Shown piece by piece: positions 17,062-25,978 of a DNA stretch of 64,000 nucleotides (position 1 is the first letter of the stretch; the number at the start of each line of letters is the position of its first letter). The stretch comes from Rickettsiales bacterium (GTDB lineage Bacteria > Pseudomonadota > Alphaproteobacteria > Rickettsiales > JAJNBL01). The stretch lies in the NCBI GenBank assembly GCA_021156175.1, contig JAJNBL010000001.1, positions 1-64,000 of the forward strand, read 5' to 3'. Both the position numbers and the translations under genes were made by a program. The notes below the pieces were generated by a model. That model was not told the origin of the DNA and did not search any database. It saw only the letters and a program-made list of their open reading frames with translations.

Positions 17062-17730
17062 CTATATTTCAAGGAAATTGACTTCACCAGTCGATAAATC
17101 CAACGTCGCGCCGATAATTTTTATTTTCCCCTCATGGACCAACCCTTCAATCAAACGGCTGGAGTGTGATAATTGGTTTACCGAGGCGAGTACATTGGCC
17201 TCAACAGACAGGGCCATTTTTTCTTCATGGGATATGTCAGGAACCTGGGTAATCGAAAAAATATGGGGTTTGATGCGGCTGACAATATCATGAATATTTT
17301 CGGAAGGGATAGCCTGCGGGTTTTCAATATGGTTCAGCGTCACCTTGATGGCCCCACATTCAGAGTGCCCCATCACCAGGACTAGATTAGTCCCAAAGGT
17401 ACTGGCCGCAAACTCAACACTCCCCACCAAAGACGGAGCCACAATATTCCCCGCCACCCGGATAACGAATAAGTCCCCAATATCCTGGTCAAAAATCATC
17501 TCAACCGGGGCACGGGAATCCGAACAACAAAGGACAATCGCTTTCGGAACGTTCCCTGTTTGGGCAAAATCTTTCAATTTCTTGAGAGAAGACTCGGCAC
17601 ACTGGATAGATTTTCCCTCCAAGAACCGGCCATTTCCTTCTTTAAGCTCCTTAAGAATCTTACACGGGTCTTTAACTGCTTCCATAGAAGGTGTACGTGG
17701 TTTGGTTAAGGTATTGGCTCTATAAGACAT
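17062..17730 (-). CDS. Beta-class carbonic anhydrase
   Basis: A 222-residue enzyme interconverting CO2 and bicarbonate. Zinc ligands are Cys69, His122 and Cys125, with the Asp71-Arg73 dyad (CSDSR and HSECG). Other family blocks are GDLFVIRVAGNIV, SVEFAAS and LVMGHSECGAI. There is no signal peptide, so it is cytoplasmic. It is monocistronic, divergent from tatA across 225 bases. Its role is probably bicarbonate supply for carboxylases; nothing nearby narrows it. Confidence 0.95.
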   Translation of the reverse strand: MSYRANTLTKPRTPSMEAVKDPCKILKELKEGNGRFLEGKSIQCAESSLKKLKDFAQTGNVPKAIVLCCSDSRAPVEMIFDQDIGDLFVIRVAGNIVAPSLVGSVEFAASTFGTNLVLVMGHSECGAIKVTLNHIENPQAIPSENIHDIVSRIKPHIFSITQVPDISHEEKMALSVEANVLASVNQLSHSSRLIEGLVHEGKIKIIGATLDLSTGEVNFLEI

Positions 17731-17955
17731 GGTAGGTACCTTGACTATGTTATGTCTTTCATCGGAGCGGGATCATATCACATCCTCCGATCCAGCCATA
17801 GCTTATTTTCTCTTACAAGCAAGTTTTTGTCATTTTCCCTCTATATTATAAAGGCTGCATCATAACTAACCCTTGATTTATCTAGCTATATAGTGCCCTT
17901 TTGTGTATTGATACACCGAAAACAACCTGACTCCACTCATCAAAAGGTATTTCGT

Positions 17956-18126
17956 ATGAATATAGGCGTTACCGAATTACTGCTTATCCTTGTTGTCGTT
18001 TTCGTTATTTTCGGCGCAGGGAAACTGCCCGCCGTAATGAAGGACCTCGGCAAAGGCATTCGCCAACTTCGCGAAGGAATGTCAGAGAATAAGGACAAGA
18101 ACGACGATAAGAAAGATCAGCAATAG
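17956..18126 (+). CDS. tatA: Twin-arginine translocase subunit TatA
   Basis: A 56-residue protein with one N-terminal transmembrane helix (ELLLILVVVFVIFGAGKLP), the FGAGKLP hinge, an amphipathic helix (MKDLGKGIRQLREGM) and a charged tail (KDKNDDKKDQQ). TatA oligomerises to form the passage for folded, cofactor-bearing exported proteins. I chose the ATG at 17956 after AAAAGG; an upstream in-frame start would add 21 unsuitable residues. tatB and tatC are not adjacent, so tatA is separate from the usual operon, and it may serve as the single TatA/E-type copy. Confidence 0.93.
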   Translation: MNIGVTELLLILVVVFVIFGAGKLPAVMKDLGKGIRQLREGMSENKDKNDDKKDQQ

Positions 18127-18170
18127 TTGGCTGTCCCTCCCCAAGCTCTGAAAACAGAAGGATAATTGCA

Positions 18171-18794
18171 TTGCCATTACGTTCTAAACGACGCAGAAAG
18201 GTATTAATTGCCAAGCAATCTCGTGCTGCCAAAAAGGTTGCGATATTCCCTTTCCGTATTTCAATTAAAGTCTATCGTATTGGTAAAACACATTATTTCC
18301 CGAAAATGCGCGGAGGACATCCAACACCAGAGCGTCCTCAGTTTTTCTATATTCTCGCAACATGGCTCTGCTCCTTGATCGCGATTAGCACTTTATACGG
18401 TGTTTCGCATTGGACTGATTCGGTAATGATTATGGCACCTTTCGGAGCTACATGCGTACTGGTGTTCGGAGCCCCCGATAGCCCCCTTGCACAACCCCGC
18501 AATGTGATCGGTGGACATCTTATCGCTACAGCAATTTCACTTCTGCTACTCCAAACACTGGGGAATAGCTGGTGGGTAGTAGCGCTCGGCATATCAACCA
18601 CCATCGGAGTTATGCAATATACCAAAACCCTTCATCCACCGGCGGGTGCAGATCCTTTGGTCGTACTCCTCACCCAGGCCCCTTGGAGTTTTATTTTTAT
18701 TCCGGTATTGATGGGCGCAGTCATACTTGTATTATGCGGTGTAATTACAAATAACTTTGCCAAAGACCGGCATTATCCTAAATATTGGTGGTAA
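18171..18794 (+). CDS. HPP-family integral membrane protein
   Basis: A 207-residue membrane protein. After a basic N-terminus come YFPKMRGGHPTPERPQ, then four to five transmembrane helices, with APFGATCVLVFGAPDSPLAQPRNVIGGH and TKTLHPPAGADPL, the signature that names the HPP family. Some HPP proteins in cyanobacteria and chloroplasts transport nitrite; the general substrate is unknown. The start is a TTG at 18171 preceded by AGAAGGA; ATG codons further in would remove conserved sequence. It lies 44 bases after tatA and two bases before cvfB, so the three form an operon. Confidence 0.88.
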   Translation: MPLRSKRRRKVLIAKQSRAAKKVAIFPFRISIKVYRIGKTHYFPKMRGGHPTPERPQFFYILATWLCSLIAISTLYGVSHWTDSVMIMAPFGATCVLVFGAPDSPLAQPRNVIGGHLIATAISLLLLQTLGNSWWVVALGISTTIGVMQYTKTLHPPAGADPLVVLLTQAPWSFIFIPVLMGAVILVLCGVITNNFAKDRHYPKYWW

Positions 18795-18796
18795 GA

Positions 18797-19666
18797 ATGC
18801 CAGACAAAACCCCTCCTCCCAATCCAGAGCAAACCACGGTTGAAATCGGAAGAAAGAACCTGTTACGCGTCGTTAAACGGGTCGATTTCGGTTTTTACTT
18901 GGATGGCGATGATTTAGGCGAAATCCTTATCCCGATGCGCTACGTCCCCAATGATTGTACTATTGGGGAGACAATCGAAGTCTTCATTTATCTGGATTCC
19001 GAGGATCGTATCATTGCCACCAGCGAAATGCCTTATGCAGAAGTTGGCACTTGCGCGCATCTGAAAGTCGTAGAGATGGGAAATTTCGGTGCCTTTTTGG
19101 ATTGGGGCTTGCCCAAAGATTTGCTCGTCCCCTTCAAAGAACAACGCGTGCCGATGCAAGCTGGACGTTCCTACACCGTCTTCCTGTTCCTTGACGTTAC
19201 AGGCCGAATTGCCGCCAGCAGCAAGCTTAATGCCTTTCTAACCGAAGAAAATAAGGCAACCTTCGCCCACCATCAGGAAGTGGATTTACAAATCGCAATC
19301 CGCAGCGAGCTGGGCTACAAGGCCGTTATCAATGGAACCCATTTAGGAATCATCCATAGCAACGAAATCTTCCAACCCATCCATGTCGGCGATCAGGTTA
19401 AAGGCTACATCAAAAACATCCGTGCCGATGATCGGATCAACCTCACACTCCAACGCCCAGGCCTAGAAATACGGGACAGCCTATCTCAGAAAATCTTGGA
19501 TTACCTGAAATCTGAAGGCGGAAGCTCCACACTCACAGATAAAAGTCCACCTGAAGCGATTTATAACGAGTTCGGAGTCAGCAAAGCAAATTACAAAAAA
19601 GCGCTCGGGAAACTCTATAAAGAGAAGCAAATTATCCTTGAGAAAGATATTATAAAGCTCCCATAA
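18797..19666 (+). CDS. cvfB: CvfB/YitL-type RNA-binding protein with S1-like domains
   Basis: A protein of about 289 residues with three S1-like OB folds: residues about 17-75 (NLLRVVKRVDFGFYLDGDDLG), 82-140 (HLKVVEMGNFGAFLDWGLPKDLLVP) and 165-230 (LGIIHSNEIFQPIHVGDQVKGYIK, RINLTLQRPG), then a winged-helix tail (YLKSEGGSSTLTDKSPPEAI, YNEFGVSKANYKKALGKLYK). This is the CvfB arrangement. CvfB proteins bind RNA and affect virulence-factor expression in Staphylococcus. I chose the ATG at 18797, just after the hpp stop; a GTG four codons upstream overlaps it. Confidence 0.9.
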   Translation: MPDKTPPPNPEQTTVEIGRKNLLRVVKRVDFGFYLDGDDLGEILIPMRYVPNDCTIGETIEVFIYLDSEDRIIATSEMPYAEVGTCAHLKVVEMGNFGAFLDWGLPKDLLVPFKEQRVPMQAGRSYTVFLFLDVTGRIAASSKLNAFLTEENKATFAHHQEVDLQIAIRSELGYKAVINGTHLGIIHSNEIFQPIHVGDQVKGYIKNIRADDRINLTLQRPGLEIRDSLSQKILDYLKSEGGSSTLTDKSPPEAIYNEFGVSKANYKKALGKLYKEKQIILEKDIIKLP

Positions 19667-19748
19667 AACAATAAAATCAATAACTTACAAAATACATACT
19701 ATTTTTTATAAAAATCGGTGAGTAGTCGAGCTTTTTGGGTCGTATAAA

Positions 19749-19775
19749 TTAATGAGCAACGATAATGCTCATTAA
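19749..19775. promoter_or_regulatory. Perfect 10-bp inverted repeat upstream of the EF-hand gene
   Basis: TTAATGAGCA and TGCTCATTAA are exact reverse complements separated by seven bases (ACGATAA), ending 21 bases before the EF-hand start codon and before its AGGAG. It could be an operator, or a hairpin in the leader controlling access to the ribosome site. No T run follows the second arm, so it does not look like a terminator. Confidence 0.55.
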
Positions 19776-19796
19776 CCCAACTTAGGAGAATGTATC

Positions 19797-20120
19797 ATGA
19801 AGACTTTGACCGCCGTTTTATCTGGAATTATCATTGCCGGCAGCGCCTTCTCTGCAATGGCCGAAACCACAACAACGGCTCCAAAACATCACAGAGATCC
19901 TGCCAAGATGCAGGAAAAAATGCTTGCGAAGCTTGATACCAACAAAAATGGCAGTATTTCTAAAGAAGAGTTTCTCGCCAATACCGAAAAACGCTTCGCG
20001 GAAATGGATACCGATGGTAATGGCAGCGTTAGTAAAGAAGAGCTGGAAGCGCATCACACTGCAAAAATAGAAAAGTTTAAAGCGAAACGTGAAGCGCAGA
20101 AAACCGGAGTAGCGGAATAA
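19797..20120 (+). CDS. Exported EF-hand calcium-binding protein
   Basis: A 107-residue protein with a signal peptide ending AMA (about residue 22). Two canonical EF-hand loops follow: DTNKNGSISKEEF and DTDGNGSVSKEEL, each with acidic residues at loop positions 1, 3 and 12. The tail is highly charged and helical (HTAKIEKFKAKREAQK). It should be a periplasmic Ca2+-responsive protein. AGGAG precedes the ATG. It lies 44 bases before the ECF sigma gene and probably belongs to the same regulatory unit, as a target or as part of sensing; this is inference from position. Confidence 0.88.
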   Translation: MKTLTAVLSGIIIAGSAFSAMAETTTTAPKHHRDPAKMQEKMLAKLDTNKNGSISKEEFLANTEKRFAEMDTDGNGSVSKEELEAHHTAKIEKFKAKREAQKTGVAE

Positions 20121-20164
20121 ATCCGAAGAAGTGGCTCTGTAGCATGATATAAGGACAATAACAC

Positions 20165-20722
20165 ATGGCTACAGAGCTGCCTTTGCCCACGGATGACCAG
20201 TTATTATCATCCATACAAGATGGAAGCCATTCCGCCTTTGCAACATTAGTAAATAGGCATACCGGGAAATTTTATTCGCTTGCCTACCGCTACACTTCCC
20301 ACCGCGAAGAAGCCGAAGATATTGTACAAACCGCATTCTTAAAGCTCTGGGAAAGGCCGGATATGTGGGATAGAGAACGGAAGATATTATTCACCACCTG
20401 GTTTTACAAAGTAGTAGTGAATATATGTTTAGATAGGAAAAAACGCGCCACACCACTGCCAATACCCGACGATATGCCATTGGCAGACAGCAGGCGGAAT
20501 CAGGAAGAAGAGAGTTTAGTACGAGAAGAACAACGATTACTTGAAGAGGCGATGACTAGTTTGCCAAAGCGACAAAAAACGGCACTGAATTTATGTTTTT
20601 ACGAAGGCTTGAGCCAAAAAGATGTCGCGCAAATTATGGGAACTAGTGTAAAAGCTGTTCAGTCATTAGTAACGCACGCAAAATCCGCTCTGAAACAGCA
20701 TATAACAGCAAGGTCCCTATGA
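20165..20722 (+). CDS. ECF-type RNA polymerase sigma factor
   Basis: A 185-residue sigma factor. Region 2 covers about 25-90 (FATLVNRHTGKFYSLAYRYT, EEAEDIVQTAFLKLWERPDMW) and region 4 about 125-180 (LPKRQKTALNLCFYEGLSQKD, VAQIMGTSVKAVQSLVTHAK). It directs RNA polymerase to stress or metal-responsive promoters when released from an anti-sigma factor. Its stop overlaps the start of the next gene (ATGA), and that gene overlaps the third in the same way. The operon resembles cnrH-cnrY-cnrX of Cupriavidus in content: sigma factor, short membrane protein, periplasmic sensor. Confidence 0.93.
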   Translation: MATELPLPTDDQLLSSIQDGSHSAFATLVNRHTGKFYSLAYRYTSHREEAEDIVQTAFLKLWERPDMWDRERKILFTTWFYKVVVNICLDRKKRATPLPIPDDMPLADSRRNQEEESLVREEQRLLEEAMTSLPKRQKTALNLCFYEGLSQKDVAQIMGTSVKAVQSLVTHAKSALKQHITARSL

Positions 20723-21015
20723 CAGAAGATAATTTTGATAAGATACTCCAAAAAAGACCTTTCATGATACATTCCGAAGACCTTGCAGCCCGCATCATCA
20801 TTGCTGCGCGCACCATTGAACAAAAGCAAAGCATCGGAAAACTGATCATACGACTGTTCTATGAATTACATCTGCCGCGCCCTTCATATGTATTTGCATG
20901 CACGTTACTATTTTCCATGATGATAGGGTTTGGGGTGGATATGATAGGAAGCACCTATACCGATACAGAATACGCAATCCATGACTTTTTATACGTTGAT
21001 GAGGATGTCCTATGA
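20719..21015 (+). CDS. Small single-pass membrane protein, candidate anti-sigma factor
   Basis: A 98-residue protein with about 58 cytoplasmic residues (ILQKRPFMIHSEDLAARIII), one transmembrane helix around 60-78 (YVFACTLLFSMMIGFGVDMI) and a short acidic periplasmic tail. I recognise no named family. Its size, topology and overlap with both neighbours match CnrY-type anti-sigma factors, in which the N-terminal part binds the sigma factor. That role is inference. Confidence 0.7.
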   Translation: MTEDNFDKILQKRPFMIHSEDLAARIIIAARTIEQKQSIGKLIIRLFYELHLPRPSYVFACTLLFSMMIGFGVDMIGSTYTDTEYAIHDFLYVDEDVL

Positions 21016-21485
21016 GCCCAAAAATAAAAGCATTTCTTTTGCTTTCAACCCTGTTGAATATCATGCTCATTGGTATTATTGCCGGGCATATGATTCATAA
21101 AGCAAGCACAATGAGTGAGCGTCGCCCTCCATTTAAACATTTGACCGAACAGCTGCCAGAAGAGAAACGGGAGAAGTTCCAACAACATATGGCGGAACTT
21201 CGCAAAGCAAATGCTCCTTTACGCGAAGAAACAAAACAGATTCGAAATGAAGCGATAGAGATTCTCACCGCAGAAGCCTTCGACGCGGTCGCCTATCAGA
21301 AGAAAATCGAAGAACTTCATGCACTCCAGTGGAAAATGAAGCATCAGATGTCCAAACTCTTCACCGAAACTGCAAAAGAATTAAATCAGGAAGAAAGGGC
21401 ATTACTTTCCAGCATGCTAAAAATGCCAGAGCGCGAGAAATCGCGGCCGAAACAAATAACCGAAGGGCAGCCTCTAGAGAACTGA
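21012..21485 (+). CDS. Periplasmic metal/stress sensor of the CnrX/heavy-metal-resistance type
   Basis: A 157-residue protein with an N-terminal membrane anchor (residues about 8-27, LLLSTLLNIMLIGIIAGHMIH) and a periplasmic all-helical domain. RRPPFKHLTEQLPEEKREKF and the following amphipathic helices with LREETKQIRNEAIEILTAEAF are typical of the Metal_resist/CnrX/ZraP group. His and Met residues in HALQWKMKHQMSKLF are candidate metal ligands. It probably holds the anti-sigma protein in check until a metal or envelope signal arrives. The 3' end overlaps the convergent Gre-family gene by 12 bases. Confidence 0.8.
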   Translation: MSPKIKAFLLLSTLLNIMLIGIIAGHMIHKASTMSERRPPFKHLTEQLPEEKREKFQQHMAELRKANAPLREETKQIRNEAIEILTAEAFDAVAYQKKIEELHALQWKMKHQMSKLFTETAKELNQEERALLSSMLKMPEREKSRPKQITEGQPLEN

Positions 21486-21971
21486 AACAATCTCATATTC
21501 CTTAGTAACACTGCCGGTACGCATGGTAATCATATCCCCCACCTCGCATCCTAGAAGCCTTCCGCCTATCGGAGACGAGGGTGTAATCAAGAGGATTTTT
21601 ATACCCTCATAGATCACTTCCACTCCACCACCATTGGGCCCGAGGAAATAAAAACTGCGCACCGCCTCGCCTGATTCGAGCTCAATGAATGCACTGAGTG
21701 CAATAGACTTCCCGTCTGTAAAATCTTTTAATTCCAACTTCTCGTAAACCGCAAGATTCTGAACAGCAGATGCCGCCATTTTTGCCTGTGCTCCAGCAAG
21801 ATACGACGCTTCTAATCCCCGCGTATCATACTTATTTTCCGGTTTACTTTCGGCATTTGTTGCACCTTCATGCGCCACCTTTGCCCCATGAGCAAGGCTT
21901 TCCGCCTCCCTCGTCAGTAACGCGATAATATGCGTAAGCAGTGCTTTTTTGTTGATGGTATTGGTCGCCAT
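21474..21971 (-). CDS. GreA/GreB-family transcription elongation factor
   Basis: A 165-residue protein of the short Gre-like family. The N-terminal coiled coil (about residues 8-75) contains ENKYDTRGLEASYLAGAQAK, and the C-terminal FKBP-like domain contains IKILLITPSSPIGGRLLGCEVGD. Gre factors enter the RNA polymerase secondary channel and rescue backtracked complexes. This variant differs from the main GreA in its coiled-coil tip and may be an accessory paralogue. It is convergent with the sensor gene and divergent from slyX. Confidence 0.85.
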   Translation of the reverse strand: MATNTINKKALLTHIIALLTREAESLAHGAKVAHEGATNAESKPENKYDTRGLEASYLAGAQAKMAASAVQNLAVYEKLELKDFTDGKSIALSAFIELESGEAVRSFYFLGPNGGGVEVIYEGIKILLITPSSPIGGRLLGCEVGDMITMRTGSVTKEYEIVSVL

Positions 21972-22033
21972 AGAGAAGATTAAGTGCTATATTCCGTTGA
22001 AACTATTATATCAGAGATTCACAGCATTTCACC

Positions 22034-22240
22034 ATGGATAAGATCATTATACAGTTACAAGAAACCGTAGCCCATCAGGGAGAAGAGATCGCACATTTAA
22101 GCGCGGAGCTCTACACACAACAAAAAGAGCTTGCCACACTCCGTGAATATATAAGAGCATTACAAACTAAACTTCAGACACTTAACAATGATTCTGGCAT
22201 ACGCAGCCTGGATCAAGAAACCCCACCACCCCATTATTAG
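22034..22240 (+). CDS. slyX: SlyX family protein
   Basis: A 68-residue coiled-coil protein: KIIIQLQETVAHQGEEIAHL through LREYIRALQTKLQ is continuous heptad helix, ending in the family's characteristic PPPHY. The function is unknown; E. coli slyX lies beside slyD. Here it ends four bases before the yaiI gene, suggesting joint translation. Confidence 0.9.
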   Translation: MDKIIIQLQETVAHQGEEIAHLSAELYTQQKELATLREYIRALQTKLQTLNNDSGIRSLDQETPPPHY

Positions 22241-22244
22241 GCCT

Positions 22245-22694
22245 ATGCTTATTTTGTATGTTGATGCCGATGCTTGCCCCGTAAAAGACGAAGTTTTGCG
22301 TGTCGCCTATCGTCACAAGCTTGAGGTCTATATCGTCAGCAACGGCTGGTGGCGACAGGTGGTGGATACCAATGTGCATAAGATTGTTGTGGGACCAGAA
22401 CTCGATGCCGCCGATGATTGGATTGTCGAACGGATTGATACTGGCGATATCGCCATCACGGCGGATATACTGCTTGCCAATCGATGCTTACAAAAGAAAG
22501 CGGAAGTCGTAAACCCCAACGGCAAACCCTTTAATAACAGCAATATCGGAATGGCGGTGGCGATGCGAGAATTAAGTGCGCATTTACGCGAAACCGGCGA
22601 AATCTCAGGCCATAACCCTAGCTTTAGTAAACAAGACCGCTCGCGCTTTTTGCAAACGCTGGAAGAAGCGATTCAGAAAATAAAGCGGGGATAA
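22245..22694 (+). CDS. YaiI/YqxD family protein (DUF188)
   Basis: A 149-residue protein: ILYVDADACPVKDEVLRVA at the N-terminus is the family signature (acidic, PIN-like metal site). It is followed by VSNGWW, VGPELDAADDWIVERIDTGD and the C-terminal HNPSFSKQDRSRFLQTLEEA. A nuclease activity is suggested by fold only. I chose the ATG at 22245; the longer frame upstream overlaps slyX by 50 bases and lacks family sequence. Confidence 0.9.
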   Translation: MLILYVDADACPVKDEVLRVAYRHKLEVYIVSNGWWRQVVDTNVHKIVVGPELDAADDWIVERIDTGDIAITADILLANRCLQKKAEVVNPNGKPFNNSNIGMAVAMRELSAHLRETGEISGHNPSFSKQDRSRFLQTLEEAIQKIKRG

Positions 22695-22699
22695 CTCCA

Positions 22700-23038
22700 T
22701 TATTCTAAGATTTCACCATCATCCGAAGCCAAAGCTTCCCTATAAAGATCCGGCAAATCTTCGCCTTTACCGCCCGTTTCAAAAACGAGTTTTCGCGCAA
22801 ATACGATTTTCCGGATAATCTTCTTCGGAATCTCGATACCCAGTGCCTCAGCCAACTCTTCTAAAACGGTAATCGGAACAAACGCTCCTTTCTCATATTT
22901 ATCAATTTGTTGTGCCATGACATTAATTTTCCGACCAAGCGCAATTTGCGACAAGTTGAGATCCATCCGGAGTTCCCGAATGCGTTGGCCGAGCACAATA
23001 TCAGCAGGAGAAGAGGTAGAAATAGTTTTTCTGGGCAT
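22700..23038 (-). CDS. XRE-family helix-turn-helix regulator
   Basis: A 112-residue DNA-binding protein. The helix-turn-helix lies at residues about 16-70 (LGQRIRELRMDLNLSQIALG, VMAQQIDKYEKGAFVPITVL). The C-terminal 40 residues are acidic and could mediate dimerisation. It follows cysA by 53 bases on the same strand, so it may be transcribed with the sulfate importer, though control by its own promoter is equally possible. The target is unknown. Confidence 0.85.
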   Translation of the reverse strand: MPRKTISTSSPADIVLGQRIRELRMDLNLSQIALGRKINVMAQQIDKYEKGAFVPITVLEELAEALGIEIPKKIIRKIVFARKLVFETGGKGEDLPDLYREALASDDGEILE

Positions 23039-23091
23039 ATGTCCTAATGGTTATTTTCGGCCACGAACCGAATGGATGTTACTACGATTGA

Positions 23092-24285
23092 TTACTCAAA
23101 CACCTTTGTCTGCTTTGGCCGAACGAAAAGCACGTCTCCTTTGATGATGCTGTATTGGTCGAGAATGCTTTTGGGGATTTCGACTTGCAAAATTTGGCCA
23201 CCAGAGCGTTCAAGTTCAAGCTTCACGAGAGAACCAGCCGGGTTAATGTGAATCACGCGTGCCTGGATATATTCTTTTTCATCTGGCGTTTTGGTGACCC
23301 ACATTTCGTGCGGACGTGCATAAAGTTTTGCCGCCTTCTCACCGCTTGGTTTGCGTACCGAGCGCTGTTTCAAAGGAAGAGACGGTAATGGCGTTTCGGG
23401 AATAAGTCCGGGCATCACCTTGTTTACAATCGTACTGATTTCCGGATAGCGGTTTAGCCAATGTGCGGATTTCCTGACACTTGCCGTAATGGAAGGGATT
23501 TCCACAATATCGGTTTCCGCCAGATGAATATTGCCGTCACTGTCTTTCCAGCCATCGAATTCGTTATAATTTCCGAGGAAGTCATAGACGAAGGCATTGG
23601 CAGGTTGTTGCCAAACTTCTTCCGGCGTTCCCATTTGCTCAATACGTCCGTTACTCATCACAACCACACGGTCGGACACTTCCATTGCTTCTTCTTGGTC
23701 GTGGGTTACGAAGATGCTGGTGATATGAATTTCATCGTGGAGGCGGCGCATCCAACGGCGAAGTTCTTTGCGGACTTTTGCATCGAGCGCTCCAAACGGT
23801 TCGTCAAGAAGCAACACTTTCGGTTCGACGGCCAAAGCGCGAGCAAGCGCGACACGTTGCCGCTGACCTCCGGAAAGCTGGCTCGGGTACCGGTCATGGA
23901 ATGTATCCAAATGCACCAACTGCAAAAGTTCCATAACTTTGCGTTTGATGTGGTAGTCTGAAGGACGGTGTTCCTTAGGCCGCACACGAAGGCCGAATGC
24001 AACATTTTCAAACACCGTCATATGCTTGAACAACGCGTAATGTTGGAATACGAATCCTACTTTGCGCTCTTGCACGCCTTTCGTGTCCGTTTGTTCTCCA
24101 TCGAGATGCACTATGCCGGAATCCGCAGAATCCAATCCTGCAATAATCCGAAGCAGTGTCGTCTTTCCTGAACCGGAAGGACCAAGGAGGGCGACCAGCT
24201 CACCGGATTTAACTTCCAAACTCACGTTATCAAGCGCGACAAAATCCTTGAACCGCTTTCTGATATTCTGTGCGTGAATGCCCAT
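23092..24285 (-). CDS. cysA: Sulfate/thiosulfate ABC importer ATP-binding protein CysA
   Basis: A 397-residue ATPase: Walker [10 protein letters not shown] (about 35-43), Q-loop, signature [15 protein letters not shown], Walker [13 protein letters not shown] and switch His in VTHDQEEA. The C-terminal 160 residues form the TOBE-like regulatory domain, longer than usual for CysA (about 360). It powers sulfate and thiosulfate uptake with CysT, CysW and Sbp encoded just upstream. Seven bases separate it from cysW. Confidence 0.95.
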   Translation of the reverse strand: MGIHAQNIRKRFKDFVALDNVSLEVKSGELVALLGPSGSGKTTLLRIIAGLDSADSGIVHLDGEQTDTKGVQERKVGFVFQHYALFKHMTVFENVAFGLRVRPKEHRPSDYHIKRKVMELLQLVHLDTFHDRYPSQLSGGQRQRVALARALAVEPKVLLLDEPFGALDAKVRKELRRWMRRLHDEIHITSIFVTHDQEEAMEVSDRVVVMSNGRIEQMGTPEEVWQQPANAFVYDFLGNYNEFDGWKDSDGNIHLAETDIVEIPSITASVRKSAHWLNRYPEISTIVNKVMPGLIPETPLPSLPLKQRSVRKPSGEKAAKLYARPHEMWVTKTPDEKEYIQARVIHINPAGSLVKLELERSGGQILQVEIPKSILDQYSIIKGDVLFVRPKQTKVFE

Positions 24286-24292
24286 AATTTCC

Positions 24293-25123
24293 CTATTTAT
24301 GATGAATGGTGGTGCGTGCTTCGATAAACCGTTTGAGCAGCAAGGTTACAAACGCGAGTAATGTGAGGATCGACGCAACCGCGAAGGCGGCAACGAAGTT
24401 ATATTCGTTGTAAAGAATTTCCACATGGAGCGGGATGGTATTCGTTTCACCTTTGATATGGCCGGATACGACCGATACCGCGCCGAATTCCCCCATTGCG
24501 CGGGCGTTACATAACAATACACCATAGAGCAATCCCCATTTGATATTGGGTAATGTTATGCGCCAAAAAGTCTTCCAACCGGAAGCACCGAGCAATAGTG
24601 CCGCTTCTTCTTCCTCAGTGCCTTGCTCTTCCATGAGAGGGATAAGTTCGCGTGCGACGAAAGGAAAGGTAATGAAAATGGTGGCAATCACAATTCCTGG
24701 AACAGCGAAGATTACTTGAATATCATTCTCGACCAACCATGCGCCTAGTGTGGAATGTACGCCAAACAGGAGGATATAAATCACGCCCGAAATCACCGGA
24801 GAAACCGAGAATGGAAGATCGATGAAGGTAAGCAGCAAGCGCTTTCCGACAAATTCGAATTTGGCGATTGCCCAGCTTGCCGCAAGTCCAAAGAGTATAT
24901 TAAACGGAACAGCGATTACTGCCACAAGAAGGGTAAGTTTGATCGCGGATAACGCGTATTCTTCGTTAATGCCTGCGATATAGGCATCCACGCCTTTGCG
25001 GAATGCTTCTATGAATACAGCTAACAGTGGCAAGCCAATGACTAAGATAAGAAACGCCATGCCGGATAGTGTGATAAGAATCCGTACGAGCAGTGATTCT
25101 GAAGTAGGATGATAACGTGACAT
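24293..25123 (-). CDS. cysW: Sulfate/thiosulfate ABC importer permease CysW
   Basis: A 276-residue permease with six predicted transmembrane helices. The EAA loop that contacts CysA is [21 protein letters not shown], and the CysW pattern continues with [18 protein letters not shown]. It pairs with CysT as a heterodimer in the cytoplasmic membrane. Three bases separate it from cysT. Confidence 0.95.
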   Translation of the reverse strand: MSRYHPTSESLLVRILITLSGMAFLILVIGLPLLAVFIEAFRKGVDAYIAGINEEYALSAIKLTLLVAVIAVPFNILFGLAASWAIAKFEFVGKRLLLTFIDLPFSVSPVISGVIYILLFGVHSTLGAWLVENDIQVIFAVPGIVIATIFITFPFVARELIPLMEEQGTEEEEAALLLGASGWKTFWRITLPNIKWGLLYGVLLCNARAMGEFGAVSVVSGHIKGETNTIPLHVEILYNEYNFVAAFAVASILTLLAFVTLLLKRFIEARTTIHHK

Positions 25124-25126
25124 AAC

Positions 25127-25978
25127 CTATCCCTTGAAGCTTCGCTTTTGGCTCCATTTCTGGAGCATGTTAATAACGAGCAGCAGAATAAATGATGCCA
25201 GCAACATAACAACTGCAATGGCTGTTGCGCCCGCATAATCATATTGTTCAAGCTTAATCACGATGATCAGCGGAATGATTTCCGATACCATCGGCATGTT
25301 GCCTGCGATGAAGATAACAGAGCCATATTCGCCTAATGCACGGGCAAAGGCCATCGCAAAACCCGTCATTAGTGCAGGGAGGATGTGAGGGAGAATGACA
25401 TGCGTGAAGGTCTGCCATCGGCTTGCGCCCAGGCTTGCAGCAGCTTCCTCTAATTCTCTTTCCATATCTTCCAAGACCGGCTGTACTGTTCTGACCACGA
25501 AGGGTACGCCGATAAAGATGAGTGCAATGACAATACCAATCGGAGTGAAGGCAATTTTAATACCGAGTGGTTCAAAATATTGGCCGATCCAGCCGTGCGG
25601 GGCATAAAGTGCGGTGAGTGCAATACCCGCAACGGCAGTAGGAAGGGCAAAGGGTAAATCTACCATCGCATCAAAAAATTTCTTGAACGGAAAGTCGTAA
25701 CGCACCAGCATCCAGGCAACAATCAGTCCGAACACCACATTGATGATTGCAGCCAGAAAGGAAGTACCAAAACTGATATAGTAGGCGTGCATAACGCGCT
25801 CATCCGTTACGGTAGCCCAAAATTCAGGCCAAGTGAGCGTTGCAGTGGTGAAGAAAAGCCCCGAGAGCGGGATAAGCACGATCAGGGTTAGATAGAAAAC
25901 AGTAAAGCCGAACGCCAGCCCAAATCCTGGGATGACGCTCGGTTTTCTAAACTCAGTGGGAATAAATTGTTTCAGCAT
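25127..25978 (-). CDS. cysT: Sulfate/thiosulfate ABC importer permease CysT (CysU)
   Basis: A 283-residue permease with six predicted transmembrane helices. The conserved motifs include DLPFALPTAVAGIALTALY, the EAA loop EEAAASLGASRWQTFTHVIL and AFARALGEYGSVIFIAGNMP. Its ATG overlaps the last base of sbp, so translation is coupled. It forms the membrane channel with CysW. Confidence 0.95.
   Translation of the reverse strand: MLKQFIPTEFRKPSVIPGFGLAFGFTVFYLTLIVLIPLSGLFFTTATLTWPEFWATVTDERVMHAYYISFGTSFLAAIINVVFGLIVAWMLVRYDFPFKKFFDAMVDLPFALPTAVAGIALTALYAPHGWIGQYFEPLGIKIAFTPIGIVIALIFIGVPFVVRTVQPVLEDMERELEEAAASLGASRWQTFTHVILPHILPALMTGFAMAFARALGEYGSVIFIAGNMPMVSEIIPLIIVIKLEQYDYAGATAIAVVMLLASFILLLVINMLQKWSQKRSFKG

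Noticed and set aside
22188-22244. Upstream extension of the yaiI frame
   Set aside because: It overlaps slyX and lacks family sequence; the ATG at 22245 fits the conserved start.
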